Part shown: piece after piece, positions 37,699-45,157 of the stretch
How positions within the stretch are numbered: position 1 is the first letter of the stretch
How the letters are laid out: each line of letters begins with the position of its first letter
NCBI GenBank assembly: GCA_945957125.1
Contig: CAMFJT010000017.1
Span: 1-45,868, forward strand
Direction: 5' to 3'
DNA: 45,868 nt
DNA from: an uncultured Rhodospirillales bacterium
GTDB lineage: Bacteria; Pseudomonadota; Alphaproteobacteria; Reyranellales; Reyranellaceae
The notes under the pieces: generated by a model
What the model was told of the DNA's origin: nothing
The model's input: only the letters and a program-made list of their open reading frames with translations
Databases searched by the model: none
Position numbers and translations under genes: made by a program

Positions 37699-38680
37699 CG
37701 CTCCTCTCCTGATCCATTGCCAACGCCATCTCGGCCGCCTGCCGCGCCATCGCCGGCCCGAGCAGGAAGCCATGGCGATAGAGGCCGTTCACGTAGAGCG
37801 TGCGCGACGCACGACGCACGGCCGGAAGATTGTCCGGAAAGGCCGGGCGCAGGTCCGCGCCCAGCTCGAGGATCTCGGCCTCGCCGAACGCCGGATGCAA
37901 GGCATAGGCGGCGTTCAGAAGCTCGACGGTCGAGCGCACGCTCGCGCCGCCGCGCGTCTCGCTCTCGATCGTCGTAGCGCCGACCATGAACACGCCCTCG
38001 CCGCGCGGCACAACGTAGAGCGGGATACGCGGATGGAGCAGCCGCACCGGCCGCGACAGCGACACCTCGCGCGAGCGGAGCACCACCATCTCGCCGCGCA
38101 CCCCACGCAGGTCTGGCAATACGTCGCGCGCCGCGAGCCCGCGGCAATCGACCAGCAGATCGGCCTGCGCCGCCACGGCCTGCAGGTCGACGCCAAAGCG
38201 AATCGGCACCGCGCGCCGCTTCAGCAGGTCAGCCAGCGCCGGCAGCGCGCGGCGCGGATCGAGATGCGCCTCCTGCGGAAAGAAAAGCGCGCGGCGAAAC
38301 CGGCCGACGAGATCGGGCTCGAGCGCACCGATGCCGGCCTCGTCGAGCCATTCGTAGTGCGACGTGCGGCCGGCAAAGCGCGGCAGCTCGGCGGCGTCGC
38401 GCGCCGGCGCCACGACCAGGCTGCCGTTGCGCACCGTGCCGGGGAAGCGCCGGACCCACCAGTCGATCGTCGGCGCGCCCAAAGTCAGCACCGCCTCGTC
38501 GGTCATCGCCCGTTCGCACCACGGCGCCAGCATGCCGCCGGCCATCCACGAGCAGGCGCCATCGCCCAGCGCGCTGCCACGCTCGATCACCTCGGCCGCG
38601 AAGCCACGCTCGGCGAGCTCGAGCGCGGCGGCAAGGCCCGCGATGCCGGCTCCGACGACGATGGCTCTGGATCGACCCAC
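37667..38680 (-). CDS. thiO: Glycine oxidase ThiO
   Basis: 337 aa from GTG 38680, preceded by GGGAG with a six-base gap. FAD-binding start SRAIVVGAGIAGLAAALELA, then GMLAPWCERAMTDEAVLTLG, RFRRALFFPQEAHLDPRRAL, IPLYVVPRGEGVFMVGATTI and the end LYVNGLYRHGFLLGPAMARQ, characteristic of D-amino-acid/glycine oxidases. It oxidises glycine to the imine used for thiazole. ATG 38707 is in frame but lies inside the TPP aptamer, so GTG is preferred. First gene of thiO-thiS-thiG-thiE-thiF. Confidence 0.9.
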   Translation of the reverse strand: MGRSRAIVVGAGIAGLAAALELAERGFAAEVIERGSALGDGACSWMAGGMLAPWCERAMTDEAVLTLGAPTIDWWVRRFPGTVRNGSLVVAPARDAAELPRFAGRTSHYEWLDEAGIGALEPDLVGRFRRALFFPQEAHLDPRRALPALADLLKRRAVPIRFGVDLQAVAAQADLLVDCRGLAARDVLPDLRGVRGEMVVLRSREVSLSRPVRLLHPRIPLYVVPRGEGVFMVGATTIESETRGGASVRSTVELLNAAYALHPAFGEAEILELGADLRPAFPDNLPAVRRASRTLYVNGLYRHGFLLGPAMARQAAEMALAMDQERSDADLRERRSA

Positions 38681-38690
38681 GCGCTGCTCC

Positions 38691-38783
38691 CGTTCCTTCG
38701 CCGGCATGACCCGGATCAGGTTCAAAGGGTTCAGCCCTGCTGGCTGTCTCAGCCCGGCTCCCCTGGAAGCCGGACACCCCTCG
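38691..38783 (-). promoter_or_regulatory. TPP riboswitch (THI element)
   Basis: Read on the minus strand: GAGGGGTGTCCGG, then GGGCTGAGACAGCC, GCAGGGCTGAACCCTTTGAA, CCTGATCCGGGTCATGCCGG and CGAAGGAACG. The GGCTGAGA and ACCCTTTGAACCTGATC-GGGT-ATGCC-GCG-AGG boxes match the thi-box consensus. It lies immediately before the thiO ribosome site, so it most likely hides that site when thiamine pyrophosphate is bound. Confidence 0.96.
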
Positions 38784-38819
38784 GACGTGCGCCCACCAGA
38801 CCGCCGACGGCGCCCTCTG

Positions 38820-39842
38820 TCAAGCGGCGTGCGGCCGCCAGGCGATGACCCCTTCCGTCCGCGCCCGCACCTCCGGCGAGGCCAGGCAGGTGGCGACGGC
38901 CTCGTAGCCCGGCGTGCCGGGATAGGGCGCGACAAGCGTTGGCGGGCTGTGGTTGGCAGGGCAGAGGATGATCGCTTCGTCGCCGCCGACTGCAGTCAGG
39001 TCGAGGATCGCGGTCGAGCGGGTGAGCATGACGATCGGCCGGGCGTCCGGCCCGCGGCGGCGCAGGTGAGCGATCGTCGCCTCCTGCGTGGCCTGGCCCA
39101 GCCCCTGCTCGATCATGTCGACCACCGCGACGGCCGGTCCTTCCGCTTCCAGCCCCGCGATCAGCGCGAGGAGCGCGTCGCAGACGACGGCGCCATCCTC
39201 CGCCAGCCAGCCCACGGTCCGCTCGACGCGCGCGCGCAGCGCGCCATCGGCGTCGAGACTGGCCTTTGCGGCCGCGACACGATCGAGGCCGAGGAACACA
39301 GCCCGCGGCAGCGTCTCGGCGAAGCGCCGTGCCAGTTGCGTCTTGCCGCTGCCCAGCGGACCGACGATGTAGGTCAGCGGCCGCAGCCGCCCCAGCTCGA
39401 ATCGCTCGCCGCCCCATGGATGGGGAAGGTCGAAGGCGACCCTGGCTTCTGGCGCGCGCGCCACGAGCCGTACCAGCTCGCCGACCGTCGGCGTTGCGCC
39501 GCGCGCGAGATCGTGGCGCAGGCTCGCGACCGCCTCGACCGCCGCGACCAGCGCGCGCATGCGGTCTTCGAGAGCGGCCTGATGCGCGGCAAGCGCCGGC
39601 GCGAGACCGCGCGGATCGCCGTTCAGGACCCGCGCCACCTGGGCAAGGCTGAAACCGAGCGCGCGCAGCGCGGCGATCTCGCCGGCGCGCCTCATCTCGG
39701 CAGGACCGTAGGCGCGCCATCCGGCGGCGCTGCGCAGCGGCACGAGCAGGCCGCGCTGCTCGTACAGGCGCAATGCCTTGGCCGATACCCCGAGCCGGCT
39801 CGCGGCTTCGGACGCACTCAGGAAAGGGCCGGAAGACTCCAT
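38820..39842 (-). CDS. MerR-type regulator fused to a P-loop ATPase domain
   Basis: 340 aa. N-terminal MerR winged helix (residues 7-75): FLSASEAASRLGVSAKALRL, YEQRGLLVPLRSAAGWRAYG, EIAALRALGFSLAQVARVL; then a coiled dimerisation helix (85-115). From about 145 an ABC-ATPase-like domain: FELGRLRPLTYIVGPLGSGK (Walker A G161-K167-T168), Walker B-like AVAVVDMIEQGLGQATQEAT (D242, E245), then PIVMLTRSTAILDL, similar to the post-Walker-B strand and switch region. No obvious ABC signature. ATP-driven or nucleotide-sensing control is inferred. It lies just upstream of the TPP riboswitch on the same strand; whether it affects thi genes is unknown. Confidence 0.8.
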   Translation of the reverse strand: MESSGPFLSASEAASRLGVSAKALRLYEQRGLLVPLRSAAGWRAYGPAEMRRAGEIAALRALGFSLAQVARVLNGDPRGLAPALAAHQAALEDRMRALVAAVEAVASLRHDLARGATPTVGELVRLVARAPEARVAFDLPHPWGGERFELGRLRPLTYIVGPLGSGKTQLARRFAETLPRAVFLGLDRVAAAKASLDADGALRARVERTVGWLAEDGAVVCDALLALIAGLEAEGPAVAVVDMIEQGLGQATQEATIAHLRRRGPDARPIVMLTRSTAILDLTAVGGDEAIILCPANHSPPTLVAPYPGTPGYEAVATCLASPEVRARTEGVIAWRPHAA

Positions 39843-39943
39843 GGATCACCTCGCGATCGTTTCGACCGCGATGCTTATCGAGCCCGCCCCTGGGGCCGAG
39901 TCAACAGGCCCTGTCCCCTCTTCTCGAGTTTGCTGGGAGCGCG

Positions 39944-40861
39944 TCAATCCATCGTCGCGAAATGGGCCGACTCGCCGAACCCCTCGCTGTCCGGCCGGCG
40001 GACGAGGGTCTGGAAGTCTTCCATCAGCGCGCGCGTCATCGGGCCGACCTGGTATCGTCGATCGTCGATCGCGCCGACCGGCACGAGCTCGGCGGCCGTG
40101 CCGCACAGGAACACCTCGGTCGCCTCGTCGAGCTCCTCGGGCATCACCGCGCGCTCCTCGACCGCCCAGCCGCGCCGGTCCGCCAGGCCCATCACCGCGC
40201 GGCGGGTGATGCCATCGAGGAAGTTCTCGACCTTCGGCGTGACCAGCCGGCCCCCCATGGCGAGGAAGATGTTGGCGCCGGTCGATTCGGCCAGCCGGCC
40301 CTCCCAGTCGAGCATCAGCGCATCGTCGAAACCCGCGCCAAGCGCGCGGTCCTTCTCGATGCCGCAGATGACGTAGAGGCCCGCCGCCTTGGCCCCGCCG
40401 GGCGCGGAGTCCGGCCCCGGGCGGCGATACTTCGCCATGGTGACATTGATGCCGCCGGGCTTCGCCTGCACCGACAGCCGGCCCTCCTGGGCCCACGGCG
40501 CGATGGCGAGATGCACGGTGGTGCCGATCGCCGACACGCCCAGCACTTCCGAGCCACGCCATGCGATCGGGCGGACATAGCCTGCGGTCAGCCCGTTGGC
40601 CTTCACGACCGCGCGGGTCGCCTCGTCGATCTCGGAGCGCGACCAGGGCAGCTCGTAGTCGAGCAGCCGGGCCGAGTTCCTGAGGCGGGCGCTGTGCGCG
40701 GCAAGGCGGAAAACCCGGCCGTCGTAGATCCTCTCCCCCTCGAAGACGGCCGAGCCATAGTGCAGCGCGTGGGTCAGGACGTGGGCCTTGACCTCGCGCC
40801 ACGGCAGCAGCTCGCCATCGAACCAGATGAACCCATCTCGATCTTCCATATTCGCGGACAT
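39944..40861 (-). CDS. ilvE: Branched-chain amino acid aminotransferase
   Basis: 305 aa from ATG 40861 with AAGGAG about nine bases upstream. Class IV aminotransferase: DGFIWFDGELLPWREVKAHV, THALHYGSAVFEGERIYDGR, YVRPIAWRGSEVLGVSA, the PLP-lysine-proximal and phosphate motifs in GAGFDDALMLDWEGRLAEST, GANIFLAMGGRLVTP and DGITRRAVMGLA. It makes Val/Leu/Ile. The promoter region contains two inverted repeats, one filling a -35/-10 spacer. Confidence 0.94.
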   Translation of the reverse strand: MSANMEDRDGFIWFDGELLPWREVKAHVLTHALHYGSAVFEGERIYDGRVFRLAAHSARLRNSARLLDYELPWSRSEIDEATRAVVKANGLTAGYVRPIAWRGSEVLGVSAIGTTVHLAIAPWAQEGRLSVQAKPGGINVTMAKYRRPGPDSAPGGAKAAGLYVICGIEKDRALGAGFDDALMLDWEGRLAESTGANIFLAMGGRLVTPKVENFLDGITRRAVMGLADRRGWAVEERAVMPEELDEATEVFLCGTAAELVPVGAIDDRRYQVGPMTRALMEDFQTLVRRPDSEGFGESAHFATMD

Positions 40862-40883
40862 TGCTGGGGCTCCTTTCCATTGA

Positions 40884-40904
40884 TTCCAAACAGATCGTTT
40901 GGAA
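40884..40904. promoter_or_regulatory. Perfect 8-bp inverted repeat in the ilvE leader, candidate operator
   Basis: TTCCAAAC-AGATC-GTTTGGAA lies 23-43 bases before the ilvE start codon, upstream of the AAGGAG site. Symmetry and position suggest a dimeric repressor site or an RNA hairpin. Confidence 0.5.
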
Positions 40905-40927
40905 CCGCCACAACGCAACATTCGCAA

Positions 40928-40957
40928 TCAGTAGGTCAATAAGATTGACCTTGTCAA
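40928..40957 (-). promoter_or_regulatory. ilvE promoter with an operator-like inverted repeat in the spacer
   Basis: On the minus strand TTGACA (40957-40952), an 18-base spacer and TACTGA (40933-40928). The spacer is A plus GGTCAAT-CTT-ATTGACC, a perfect 7-bp inverted repeat (40934-40950). The -35 overlaps the stop codon of the upstream monooxygenase gene. The -10 is weak; the -35 is consensus. Confidence 0.5.
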
Positions 40958-42156
40958 CAAGACTGTCTCAAAAGCGCGCCCATGGTGCGCACGTTGAACA
41001 GGCTGCGGAACGATGCGCTGCCGCCCAGTACGTTCATCAGTCGCTGGATCGTGTCGGGCTGCGCGGCGATGGCGCGATAGAGGGCTGCCTGCGGCTCGGG
41101 ATCCTTCAGTGCGGCCGACATCAGCGTGTATTCGAAGACGGCCGCGGTCCGGTCGCGCAGCGTCTCCTGATAGGCCGCCAGCGCACCGTCGAGATCGTCG
41201 TTCAATCCCCGCTGAACGGCATCGGCCAGGAGCTCCGCGCCGAGGAAGGCGTCGCCGATGCCCATGCCGGTCAACGGATCGCGGTGATAGGCGGCATCGC
41301 CGACCAGCGCCCAGCCCGGGCCGGCACAATCGCGATAGAAATTGGGCAACCGGTGCGTGCCCTTGAATGTGCTTTCGCGCCGGGCGCATTGCACGCGCGC
41401 GCGCAGCGCGGGATCGAGGCTGGCAAGATACGTCGCCTCGATGTCGGCGCGATAGGCGGACCAGTCACCGTTGGCGCGGCCGACCCACAGGCAGGTCAGG
41501 CCGTCATGCGTGGGGAAGACGAGGATGTCGCGGCCCTGCCGCAGGTAGAACTCGACGCCGTCGACCGGCAAGCCGCTCCAATAGGCGTAGAAGCCGCAGG
41601 TCAGCGACGGATGCGAGCGCGACATGGCCGCCCCGACCATGCCGGCAATGCTGGAGTTCAATCCGTCGGCACCGACCACGAGCGGCGCGCGCAACTCGAT
41701 CGTCTCGCCCGACTCATCGACCGCCTTCACGCCAACGACGCGATCACCCTCGCGAACGACCTCGCGCACCAGCGTCGCCTCGCGGACCTCCGCACCGGCC
41801 TCGCGCGCGGCATCGACCAGCAGCTTGTCGAGCACGGTACGGCGGGGACAGTACATCGCCGCCGTGCCGTCGACCGCCTCGGGCCGTCCGCGCAGGGCGA
41901 CCGGCCCGGCATGGAAGGCGACGGTCTCGATCGGCGGGCAACCGGTTGCCGCCAGCGCCTTTAGCAGCCCCCAGCGCGCCAGCGCCGCCGTGCTGCGCGG
42001 CCACAGGAAGTGCGTCGAAATCGTATCGCTGGGAAAGCGCGCGCGGTCGAGCACGATCGCCTGCCGTCCGCGGCGCGCGAGAAGCATCGCCAGCGACGCC
42101 CCGGCGCACCGCGCGCCGACGACGATGACATCGGGATCATGATCATGGCTGGACAT
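40954..42156 (-). CDS. FAD-dependent monooxygenase (PHBH-fold)
   Basis: 400 aa from ATG 42156 (MSSHDHDPDVIVVGARCAGA). FAD motifs: GxGxxG-type VIVVGARCAGASLAMLLARR, DG-type PLVVGADGLNSSIAGMVGAA and the GD motif GPGWALVGDAAYHRDPLTGM. This is the flavin-dependent aromatic hydroxylase/geranylgeranyl-reductase-like fold; the substrate is unknown. The Rossmann ends GARCAG rather than GAGPAG, as in the tetracycline/halogenase-like branch. It is upstream of ilvE, whose promoter overlaps its stop. Confidence 0.87.
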   Translation of the reverse strand: MSSHDHDPDVIVVGARCAGASLAMLLARRGRQAIVLDRARFPSDTISTHFLWPRSTAALARWGLLKALAATGCPPIETVAFHAGPVALRGRPEAVDGTAAMYCPRRTVLDKLLVDAAREAGAEVREATLVREVVREGDRVVGVKAVDESGETIELRAPLVVGADGLNSSIAGMVGAAMSRSHPSLTCGFYAYWSGLPVDGVEFYLRQGRDILVFPTHDGLTCLWVGRANGDWSAYRADIEATYLASLDPALRARVQCARRESTFKGTHRLPNFYRDCAGPGWALVGDAAYHRDPLTGMGIGDAFLGAELLADAVQRGLNDDLDGALAAYQETLRDRTAAVFEYTLMSAALKDPEPQAALYRAIAAQPDTIQRLMNVLGGSASFRSLFNVRTMGALLRQSC

Positions 42157-42290
42157 GGGTTCGGCCCTCGAAGCAGGTCCCAATCAATCGGGAGCAATCG
42201 CAGTCCAGAGTTGCTGGTTTTCGCTCACAGGAAAATGCCGTCCGTACCGGGCGGACGCCGCGATTCGAGCCTCGATCGAGGGCCGTCCTG

Positions 42291-43121
42291 CTAGCCGGCG
42301 GCAGTCCAAAACCGGTGAAGAGCCGCCGCGTCGCCACTGAACAAGTTGCGATCGCAGGGGCCGACACCCTGGACGACCCGGTTGGGACCGCGAGCGCGAC
42401 GACCTGCATACTCGCCGCTGGCATATTGCCAGAGCTGCCACCCCTTTGTTGCCCAGGCCAAAGGAATCTGAGGCGAGTTGCGGTAGTCGACGACCCAAAG
42501 GCTGCACCGCCCGAGGATGGAGCCGGCCGTGATCCGGAGGCCGCCGTTGGCCCAGGACGGGTGCACGTAGACCAGCGGCAACCGCCGGGTGGCCGTTGCC
42601 ACCGCCTCCACGAACGCCTCGGCCTGCTCCAGTGTCATGGAGTTCGAAGGATCGCCCTCATTGGGCTCGAGGTCGAGGGCGAGGAGGGTGCTTGGAGCAG
42701 GACGCGATACTTCGAGAAAGAAAGCTGCCTGCTCTGCGCCGGAAGAGTCACCCTTGCCAAAATGATAGGCGCCCCATAGCAGCCCGGCCGCCTCGGCCTG
42801 CGACCGCCGCGCCGCGCACACGGGGTCGGCATAGAAATCGCCTTCGCTCGCCTTGTGTATGACGCCAAGGATGTTGCTGGCGCGGACCAGTCGAAAATCG
42901 GAGACAGCGTTGTGCGCACTGAGGTCGATTACCGCATCCAGTCCCCGGGTTGCACCACCGGGCGGTCCTGGCGCGATCGGCTCGGGAGGCGGCGGACTTT
43001 GAGGAGGCAGGGTCGGATAAGGATCCGGCACCACGGCTGCCTGACGGGGTGCCTGAGGGGCGCTGCATCCCGCTATCGCTGTCGCAGCCAGACCCGAAAG
43101 AACGTTCCTGCGAGAAGTCAT
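42291..43121 (-). CDS. GH25-type muramidase lipoprotein
   Basis: 276 aa. Signal MTSRRNVLSGLAATAIAGCS with a lipobox cysteine (residue 19) and an SRRNVL twin-arginine-like front, then a proline-rich linker (YPTLPPQSPPPPEPIAPGPP). The catalytic domain from about residue 55: RGLDAVIDLSAHNAVSDFRL, VIHKASEGDFYADPVCAARR, WGAYHFGKGDSSGAEQAAFF, LLALDLEPNEG (DxE catalytic pair), LPLVYVHPSWANGG and WQLWQYASGEYA. It likely cleaves peptidoglycan from an outer-membrane anchor. Confidence 0.87.
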   Translation of the reverse strand: MTSRRNVLSGLAATAIAGCSAPQAPRQAAVVPDPYPTLPPQSPPPPEPIAPGPPGGATRGLDAVIDLSAHNAVSDFRLVRASNILGVIHKASEGDFYADPVCAARRSQAEAAGLLWGAYHFGKGDSSGAEQAAFFLEVSRPAPSTLLALDLEPNEGDPSNSMTLEQAEAFVEAVATATRRLPLVYVHPSWANGGLRITAGSILGRCSLWVVDYRNSPQIPLAWATKGWQLWQYASGEYAGRRARGPNRVVQGVGPCDRNLFSGDAAALHRFWTAAG

Positions 43122-43196
43122 GCCGCGAGAGTAAGGTGTTTGCCGAGCAAGGCAATGGACACCCCCGCGGAGCGCGCGCCGATCGCGACGCCCCGC

Positions 43197-43838
43197 TCAC
43201 TGCAGCATGGGCGTCAGGTCGGGGTCGCCCTTGTGCATGGCGCGTCGATAGGCCTCGCGGCGGCCGATGCGCTGCAGGTAGGCCAGGATCGCAGGATAGG
43301 GAGCGAGGCCGAACGGCAGGAAGAGGCGCATGGTCGTCAGCGTGAAGACGATCATGATGTCGGCGGTCGTGAGCTCGCTGCCGGCGAAATAGTCGGCTTT
43401 CGCCAGCCGTGCCTGCACCTGGCCGAGCGCCAGGTCGAGCCGCCCGATCATCGCGCGCAGCACCGGATTGTCCTTCGGCAGGTCGAGCCGCCCGAGGATC
43501 ATGTTGCGCCCGGTGGCCGGCTGCAGCGTGCCGTTGGCGAAATGGAACCAGTAGACGAAGTGCGGGAAATCGGGATGGTCCGGCGCCAGCACGAGGCGGC
43601 CCTTGCCGTATCGGGCGACGATGTAGTCGACGATCGCGCCGGATTCGCCCAGCACCAGGTCGCCGTCGGTGATTACCGGCGCGGTGCCCATCGGATGCAG
43701 CGCCTTGTACTCGGGCGGCGCGAGGCGGGTGACCGGATCGCGGTCGTAGACTTTCAGCGTGTAGGAAAGGCCGAGCTCCTCGCATAGCCAGACGATCCGC
43801 TCCGACTGCGATTTGCCGAGATGATGCACCGTCAGCAT
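43197..43838 (-). CDS. Glutathione S-transferase family protein
   Basis: 213 aa from ATG 43838, nine bases after AGGAGG; ATG 43844 (adding MA) is only three bases from that site but possible. N-terminal thioredoxin fold MLTVHHLGKSQSERIVWLCE ... TAPVITDGDLVLGESGAIVD; all-helical C-terminal domain with LTTADIMIVFTLTTMRLFLP. Detoxification or glutathione-dependent chemistry; the substrate is unknown. It diverges from the petP-type regulator over a 108-base region containing an inverted repeat. Confidence 0.88.
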   Translation of the reverse strand: MLTVHHLGKSQSERIVWLCEELGLSYTLKVYDRDPVTRLAPPEYKALHPMGTAPVITDGDLVLGESGAIVDYIVARYGKGRLVLAPDHPDFPHFVYWFHFANGTLQPATGRNMILGRLDLPKDNPVLRAMIGRLDLALGQVQARLAKADYFAGSELTTADIMIVFTLTTMRLFLPFGLAPYPAILAYLQRIGRREAYRRAMHKGDPDLTPMLQ

Positions 43839-43857
43839 GGCCATTGACCTCCTGGCT

Positions 43858-43879
43858 GCCGGCCGTACCATCGGCCGGC
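43858..43879. promoter_or_regulatory. Inverted repeat GCCGGCCG-N6-CGGCCGGC between divergent GST and petP genes
   Basis: Perfect 8-bp arms, six-base spacer TACCAT, 14 bases before the GST ATG 43844 and overlapping its upstream leader. MarR-type autoregulation by the adjacent regulator is a possibility, not shown. Confidence 0.4.
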
Positions 43880-43952
43880 TCGAAGCGTCAACGCAACGCC
43901 TTCCCGAGCCACAGTTGCATTTGGGCGCCGATCGTCCATTAGTTGGCCTGCC

Positions 43953-44453
43953 ATGGTCGAAACGAGATCTCCCGCCAACCCGCTGTTCCTGCGCGACGAG
44001 GAGCTGCGCCAGGGCATCGAGCTGATGTTCTACGCCTATCGCGACTTCACGTTCGAATCCGACCAGCAGCTGCGGCACTACCAGCTCGGGCGGGCTCATC
44101 ACCGCGCGCTCTATTTCATCGGCCGCCATCCCGGGCAGACGGTGGGCCACCTGCTGTCGATCCTGAAGGTCACCAAGCAGTCGATCAGCCGGGTGCTGAA
44201 GGACCTGCTGGAGCAGGAGTATGTCGAGCAGAAGAGCGGGCCGCGCGACCGGCGCGAGCGGCGGCTGTGGCTCACGGAGAAGGGTGTCAAGCTCGAGCGC
44301 GAGCTGACCGACCGCCAGAGCCAGCGCTTCGCCCGCGCCTATCGCGAGACCGGCGCGGACGCGGTCGAAGGGTTCCGCAAGGTGCTGCTCGGCCTGCTCG
44401 ATCCGGTCGAGCGCGCCGAGGTCGACAAGCGCATCCGCGGGAGCGGCCGCTGA
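43953..44453 (+). CDS. petP: MarR-family regulator (PetP-like)
   Basis: 166 aa. Winged helix: LRHYQLGRAHHRALYFIGRH, TVGHLLSILKVTKQSISRVL (recognition helix), EQEYVEQKSGPRDRRERRLW, then the dimerisation helix LTDRQSQRFARAYRETGADA. The order MarR - OmpR-type regulator - EnvZ-type kinase is that of petP-petR in alphaproteobacteria. Targets are unknown. Its TGA stop overlaps the proposed CTG start of the next gene. Confidence 0.88.
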   Translation: MVETRSPANPLFLRDEELRQGIELMFYAYRDFTFESDQQLRHYQLGRAHHRALYFIGRHPGQTVGHLLSILKVTKQSISRVLKDLLEQEYVEQKSGPRDRRERRLWLTEKGVKLERELTDRQSQRFARAYRETGADAVEGFRKVLLGLLDPVERAEVDKRIRGSGR

Positions 44454-45157
44454 GCGTCGTCGATGCCGCGGCCGACAAACCGCATGTCCTGGTCGTCGAC
44501 GACGACACGCGCCTGCGCGAGCTGCTGAAATCCTTCCTCACGCGCAACGGCCTGCGCGTCAGCACCGCCGCCAACGCGGCCTCGGCGCGCCAGCAGCTCG
44601 AGGCGCTCGACTTCGACCTGATCGTGCTCGACGTCATGATGCCGGGCGAGACCGGCCTGCAGTTTGCCGGCGAGCTGCGCAAGACCAACGCCGTACCGAT
44701 CCTCATGCTGACCGCCATGGGCGACCCGAAGGACCGTATCGCGGGCCTCGAGGCCGGCGTGGACGACTATCTCGGCAAGCCGTTCGAGCCGCGCGAGCTG
44801 CTGCTGCGCATCCAGAGCGTGCTGCGCCGGGGACGGCCGGTCGCACCGACGGCGGAAGCGCCCAACCGGGTCACGTTCGGGCCGATGCAGTTCGACCTCG
44901 CGCTGGGCGAGCTCACCCAGGCGGGCCGGCGCATCGCCCTGACGGATACCGAGATCGCCCTGCTGCGCGCGCTCGCCGCCCGCCTGGGCGAGGTGCTGAG
45001 CCGCGAGGCGCTGTGCGCGACGGTGGGCGGCGGCATGAACGAGCGTGCCATCGACGTGCAGGTGACGCGCCTGCGCCGCAAGATCGAGCCCGATCCCGGC
45101 TTCCCGCGCTGGCTGCGGACCGTGCGCGGCCAGGGATACCGGCTCGTCGACGCATGA
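44450..45157 (+). CDS. petR: OmpR-family response regulator (PetR-like)
   Basis: 235 aa if started at CTG 44450. Receiver: HVLVVDDDTRLRELLKSFLT, phospho-acceptor in LIVLDVMMPGETGLQFAGEL, YLGKPFEPRELLLRIQSVLR. C-terminal winged helix: FDLALGELTQAGRRIALTDT, EVLSREALCATVGGG and DVQVTRLRRKIEPDPGFPRW, then TVRGQGYRLVDA. No in-frame ATG, GTG or TTG lies between the petP coding region similarity and the start of the receiver; CTG 44450 with GGGAG six bases upstream and a CTGA overlap with petP is the best start. Coupled to the kinase gene by ATGA (45154-45157). Confidence 0.9.
   Translation: MSVVDAAADKPHVLVVDDDTRLRELLKSFLTRNGLRVSTAANAASARQQLEALDFDLIVLDVMMPGETGLQFAGELRKTNAVPILMLTAMGDPKDRIAGLEAGVDDYLGKPFEPRELLLRIQSVLRRGRPVAPTAEAPNRVTFGPMQFDLALGELTQAGRRIALTDTEIALLRALAARLGEVLSREALCATVGGGMNERAIDVQVTRLRRKIEPDPGFPRWLRTVRGQGYRLVDA

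Noticed and set aside
38820-39842. MerR-ATPase gene as an ABC transporter ATPase
   Set aside because: There is no ABC signature or permease gene, and the N terminus is a DNA-binding MerR domain.
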